Part shown: in pieces, positions 61,892 to 64,000 of the stretch | Layout: every line of letters begins with the position of its first letter | Numbering within the stretch: position 1 is the stretch's first letter | Assembly (NCBI GenBank): GCA_902399975.1 | Contig: CABOHA010000001.1 | Span: 831,397 to 895,396 of the forward strand | DNA length: 64,000 bases | Direction: 5' to 3' | Source: Coriobacteriaceae bacterium | Lineage (GTDB): Bacteria; Actinomycetota; Coriobacteriia; Coriobacteriales; Coriobacteriaceae | Program-made: the position numbers and the translations under genes | The notes under the pieces: generated by a model | Databases searched by the model: none | Told to the model about the DNA's origin: nothing | The model's input: the letters and a program-made list of their open reading frames with translations, nothing else

Positions 61892-62788
61892 TTAGCGGCA
61901 AAGCTCCTTGATGCGCGTGACGGCGCGTTCGATGTGTTCTTGCGGGGTGGAGGCTCCGGCGGTGATGCCGATGTGGTGAGCGTCGGCAAACCACGCGGCC
62001 TGGAGCTCGGAAGCTTCCTCGATGTGATGCGTGTGCTCGCAGGCATCGGCACAAATCTGCGCCAGGCGACGCGTGTTGCCCGAATTTTTGCCTCCCACGA
62101 CGACCATGCAATCACAGCGGTTGGCAAGGGTTGCGGCTGCCTGCTGGCGCTCGCTCGTGGCGGCGCAGATCGTGTTGATCACGCGCAGCTCCTGCACGCG
62201 CGGGGTGATGGAGGCCACAACCTCGGCCAGGTTCTGCGCGGTCTGGGTGGTCTGCACAACCAAGCCTACCTTGCCCTTGAGCGGCAGTGCGTCCGCATCG
62301 GCGGCGCAACTCACGACTTGAGCGTCATCACCAGCGTGGCCCAGAATGCCCTCGACCTCGGGGTGGCCCGGCTCGCCAACGACGATTACGCGGTAGCCCT
62401 CGCGCACCAGGCGCTCGGCCGCCACATGGACCTTCTTCACGTAGGGGCAGGTGGCGTCGACTACGGTAAGGTCACGCTCGCGAGCGGCCTCGATCACCTG
62501 CGGCACCACGCCGTGGGCGCGGATGATCACGGTGCCCGAAGCGGCGTCGTCCAAGGTGTCTGCCAGACCAACGCCTGCCTCGGCGAGCTCGCGCACCACG
62601 ATGGGGTTATGGATGAGCGGACCCAGGGTGTGGATCTGAGCGTTCTCCCCCGCCTGCGGGGCGGCCGCCAGGGCCATATCGAGCGCGCGCTGCACGCCGT
62701 AGCAGGTGCCCGCGTGGGCAGCGATCTCGATGGTGGGGACGACCTCCTCTGCGGCGGCCGCAGCGGTATTCATGACGTTCTCACCCAT
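61892..62788 (-). CDS. ispH: 4-hydroxy-3-methylbut-2-enyl diphosphate reductase
   Basis: This 298-residue Fe-S enzyme performs the last step of the non-mevalonate isoprenoid pathway. The three cluster Cys are in AGTCYGVQRAL, VDATCPYVKKVH and NTICAATSERQ; VVVGGKNSGNT and the substrate His in IRAHGV and HPEVEG are also present. The start at 62788 is chosen over 62773; ribosome binding sites are weak. It follows plsC by 2 nt. Confidence 0.95.
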   Translation of the reverse strand: MGENVMNTAAAAAEEVVPTIEIAAHAGTCYGVQRALDMALAAAPQAGENAQIHTLGPLIHNPIVVRELAEAGVGLADTLDDAASGTVIIRAHGVVPQVIEAARERDLTVVDATCPYVKKVHVAAERLVREGYRVIVVGEPGHPEVEGILGHAGDDAQVVSCAADADALPLKGKVGLVVQTTQTAQNLAEVVASITPRVQELRVINTICAATSERQQAAATLANRCDCMVVVGGKNSGNTRRLAQICADACEHTHHIEEASELQAAWFADAHHIGITAGASTPQEHIERAVTRIKELCR

Positions 62789-62790
62789 GG

Positions 62791-63519
62791 CTAGAACCTG
62801 CCCGGGTGCTCGGCGCACAGGTCGTCGCGCATGGCGTAGACGCGACTCATGGCCTCGGACTCAAACCAGGCCAGGCGCTCCTTGCGCTTGAGCTCGGCCG
62901 GAGCATCGGATAGCGAGATGGCCTTGCCGGCGCGGATCCAGCACTTCTTGGGGCGCATGAGCTTTTTGCCTTTAGGAGTGATATCGGACCAGCCACAAAT
63001 GGCGAGCGGGTTGACGGGCGCCTTGCCCATCTGGGCGATGAGCGCAAAGCCGCCGTGGACCTCGGGCTTGATATCGCGCGAGCGGATGCGCGTGCCCTCG
63101 GGGAAGATCAGGACGTCCTCGCCGCGCTGCAGCGCATGCTGGGCGGCGCGCAGGCACTTCATATCGGCAGTACCACGCTCCACGGGGATGCCGCCAACGC
63201 GGCTAAAGGCCCAGCGCACAATCTTGCTCTTGGCGAACTCGGATTTAAAGATGGGACGAATGCGGCGGCCCCCAAAGAACAGCGCCGTCTCCACGGCCAA
63301 GAGCTCGGCCATCGAGGTGTGGTTGCAGATGACCACGCTGCCGCGGCCGTCCTGGCGCTCAAACAGCAGGTCGGCATCCTCGACCTTCCAACGCCACATG
63401 AGCTTGGAGAAGGCCCACAGGATGGCCATGACCACGGCGACGGTGCCGCGGATGAGCGCGGGGAACTCGGCGTAGGGGGCGTTGTAGTAATCCTCGGGCG
63501 TCTGCTTAAACAGGCGCAT
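62791..63519 (-). CDS. plsC: 1-acyl-sn-glycerol-3-phosphate acyltransferase (PlsC family)
   Basis: This 242-residue enzyme probably adds the second acyl chain to make phosphatidic acid. An N-terminal hydrophobic segment (residues 24-41) is followed by motif I NHTSMAE, in which the usual Asp of HX4D is Glu, motif II VGGIPVERG and motif III FPEGTRIRSRD. It is followed by ispH and preceded by cmk, a conserved cmk-plsC-ispH order. GGAGGTAGCC precedes the start. Confidence 0.9.
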   Translation of the reverse strand: MRLFKQTPEDYYNAPYAEFPALIRGTVAVVMAILWAFSKLMWRWKVEDADLLFERQDGRGSVVICNHTSMAELLAVETALFFGGRRIRPIFKSEFAKSKIVRWAFSRVGGIPVERGTADMKCLRAAQHALQRGEDVLIFPEGTRIRSRDIKPEVHGGFALIAQMGKAPVNPLAICGWSDITPKGKKLMRPKKCWIRAGKAISLSDAPAELKRKERLAWFESEAMSRVYAMRDDLCAEHPGRF

Positions 63520-63522
63520 GGG

Positions 63523-64000
63523 CTACCTCCTTTGGTTGATGAGGTCCTCGATAATGCGGACGACCTCGTCGATGGTGTGGGCGGTGGAGTCGACGTGCAC
63601 GGCGTCCTCGGCGGGAATGAGCGGTGCGACCTCGCGGCTGCTGTCGAGCTTATCGCGCTGCCTGAGGGCGTCGAGGGTCTCGTCGACCTCGGCCTCGAGC
63701 TGCTCTTCGGTAAGCGGCTGGGCGTCGTTTTGATGGCGCTGCAGCACGCGACGACGGGCACGCTCGCGCGGGTCGGCGGTCAGGAAGACCTTGACCTGCG
63801 CGTTGGGGAACACGACGGTGCCGATGTCGCGACCCTCGGCGACGATGTCGCGGTCCTCGGCGGCGCGGCGCTGGTGGATGAGCATGGCGGCGCGTACGCC
63901 CGGGTAGGCCGAGACCTTGGACACGTTGGCATCGACCTGCGGGGTGCGAATGGCGGCCGATGCGTCCGCGCCGTCGATGGTCAGACGCGTGTCCTCGCCG
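63523..64000 (-). CDS. cmk: Cytidylate kinase, C-terminal part (truncated by window edge)
   Basis: The minus-strand frame is open to the end of the window and ends at 63523, 3 nt before plsC. Residues resemble the second half of Cmk: SAAIRTPQVDANVSKVSAYP, VRAAMLIHQRRAAE, IVAEGRDIGTVVFPNAQVKV and FLTADPRERARRR. It phosphorylates CMP and dCMP. The P-loop half lies outside the window. Confidence 0.93.
   Translation of the reverse strand, partial: GEDTRLTIDGADASAAIRTPQVDANVSKVSAYPGVRAAMLIHQRRAAEDRDIVAEGRDIGTVVFPNAQVKVFLTADPRERARRRVLQRHQNDAQPLTEEQLEAEVDETLDALRQRDKLDSSREVAPLIPAEDAVHVDSTAHTIDEVVRIIEDLINQRR

Overview
The window is about 64 kb of chromosome from a moderately GC-rich (roughly 60 %) bacterium. 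Gene content and order point to an actinobacterium of the class Coriobacteriia, probably Collinsella or a close relative. The order is a mosaic. It has a Firmicutes-like backbone: comEC-holA-rpsT-lepA-hemW-dnaJ, phoH-ybeY-dgkA-era-recO, rpsO-pnp, rnj-ftsK-rodZ-pgsA-cinA-recA, rny-spoVS-miaB-miaA-hflX, and lexA divergent from a yneA-like gene. It also has an actinobacterial pgsA2-FHA-MerR block. The genus is an inference from gene order and was not tested by database search.

Layout. Positions 1-13.9 kb (+): end of comEC, holA, rpsT, lepA, dus, hemW, two tandem dnaJ genes (the first with a membrane tail), mtaB, phoH, ybeY, dgkA, era, recO. 14.0-25.9 kb (+): rpsO, pnp, an intergenic region with two long palindromic repeats, rnj, ftsK, a RodZ-like gene, yajQ, rimO, pgsA. 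25.9-35.5 kb (+): cinA, recA, recX, rny, an orphan GHKL ATPase, spoVS, miaB, miaA, hflX. 35.4-38.4 kb: lexA and a DUF1624 membrane protein (-), diverging from a yneA-like gene followed by nrdR and dut (+). 38.4-38.75 kb: a gene-free convergent junction with three palindromes. 38.7-42.8 kb: a diacylglycerol glucosyltransferase-like gene (-), trxB and a DUF1836 regulator (+), degV (-). 42.9-46.9 kb (-): pgsA2-like, FHA, MerR, apt, NlpC/P60. 47.1-52.0 kb (+): a very GC-rich module encoding a LanFEG-type ABC exporter, a YxeA-like protein and a two-component system. 52.0-52.8 kb: a non-coding stretch with tRNA-Pro(GGG) (-). 52.8-64 kb (-): one long run cmk-plsC-ispH-DUF512-der-plsY-gpsA-rpe-nifS-nif3-zinc ribbon-coaBC.

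How the genes work together. Much of the window handles RNA and translation: RNase J, RNase Y, PNPase, YbeY, Era, Der, LepA, HflX, S20, S15, Dus, MiaA, and all three methylthiotransferases (MtaB, RimO, MiaB). DNA maintenance is represented by RecA, RecX, RecO, LexA, FtsK, HolA, NrdR and Dut. Bacillus-type SOS boxes sit inside the recA and yneA-like promoters and in front of lexA. The phospholipid set is PgsA, a second CDP-alcohol phosphotransferase, PlsC, PlsY, GpsA, DgkA and a glucosyltransferase.

The most unusual signals are: two families of long palindromic elements, each present as an inverted pair with locus-specific but self-complementary arms; the orphan GHKL ATPase between rny and spoVS; the membrane-tailed DnaJ; six GGT motifs spaced about 11 nt apart upstream of recA; a 12-bp hairpin over the nrdR start; and the GC-rich peptide-immunity module, which has no peptide gene. 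I saw no CRISPR array, rRNA, transposase or integrase.
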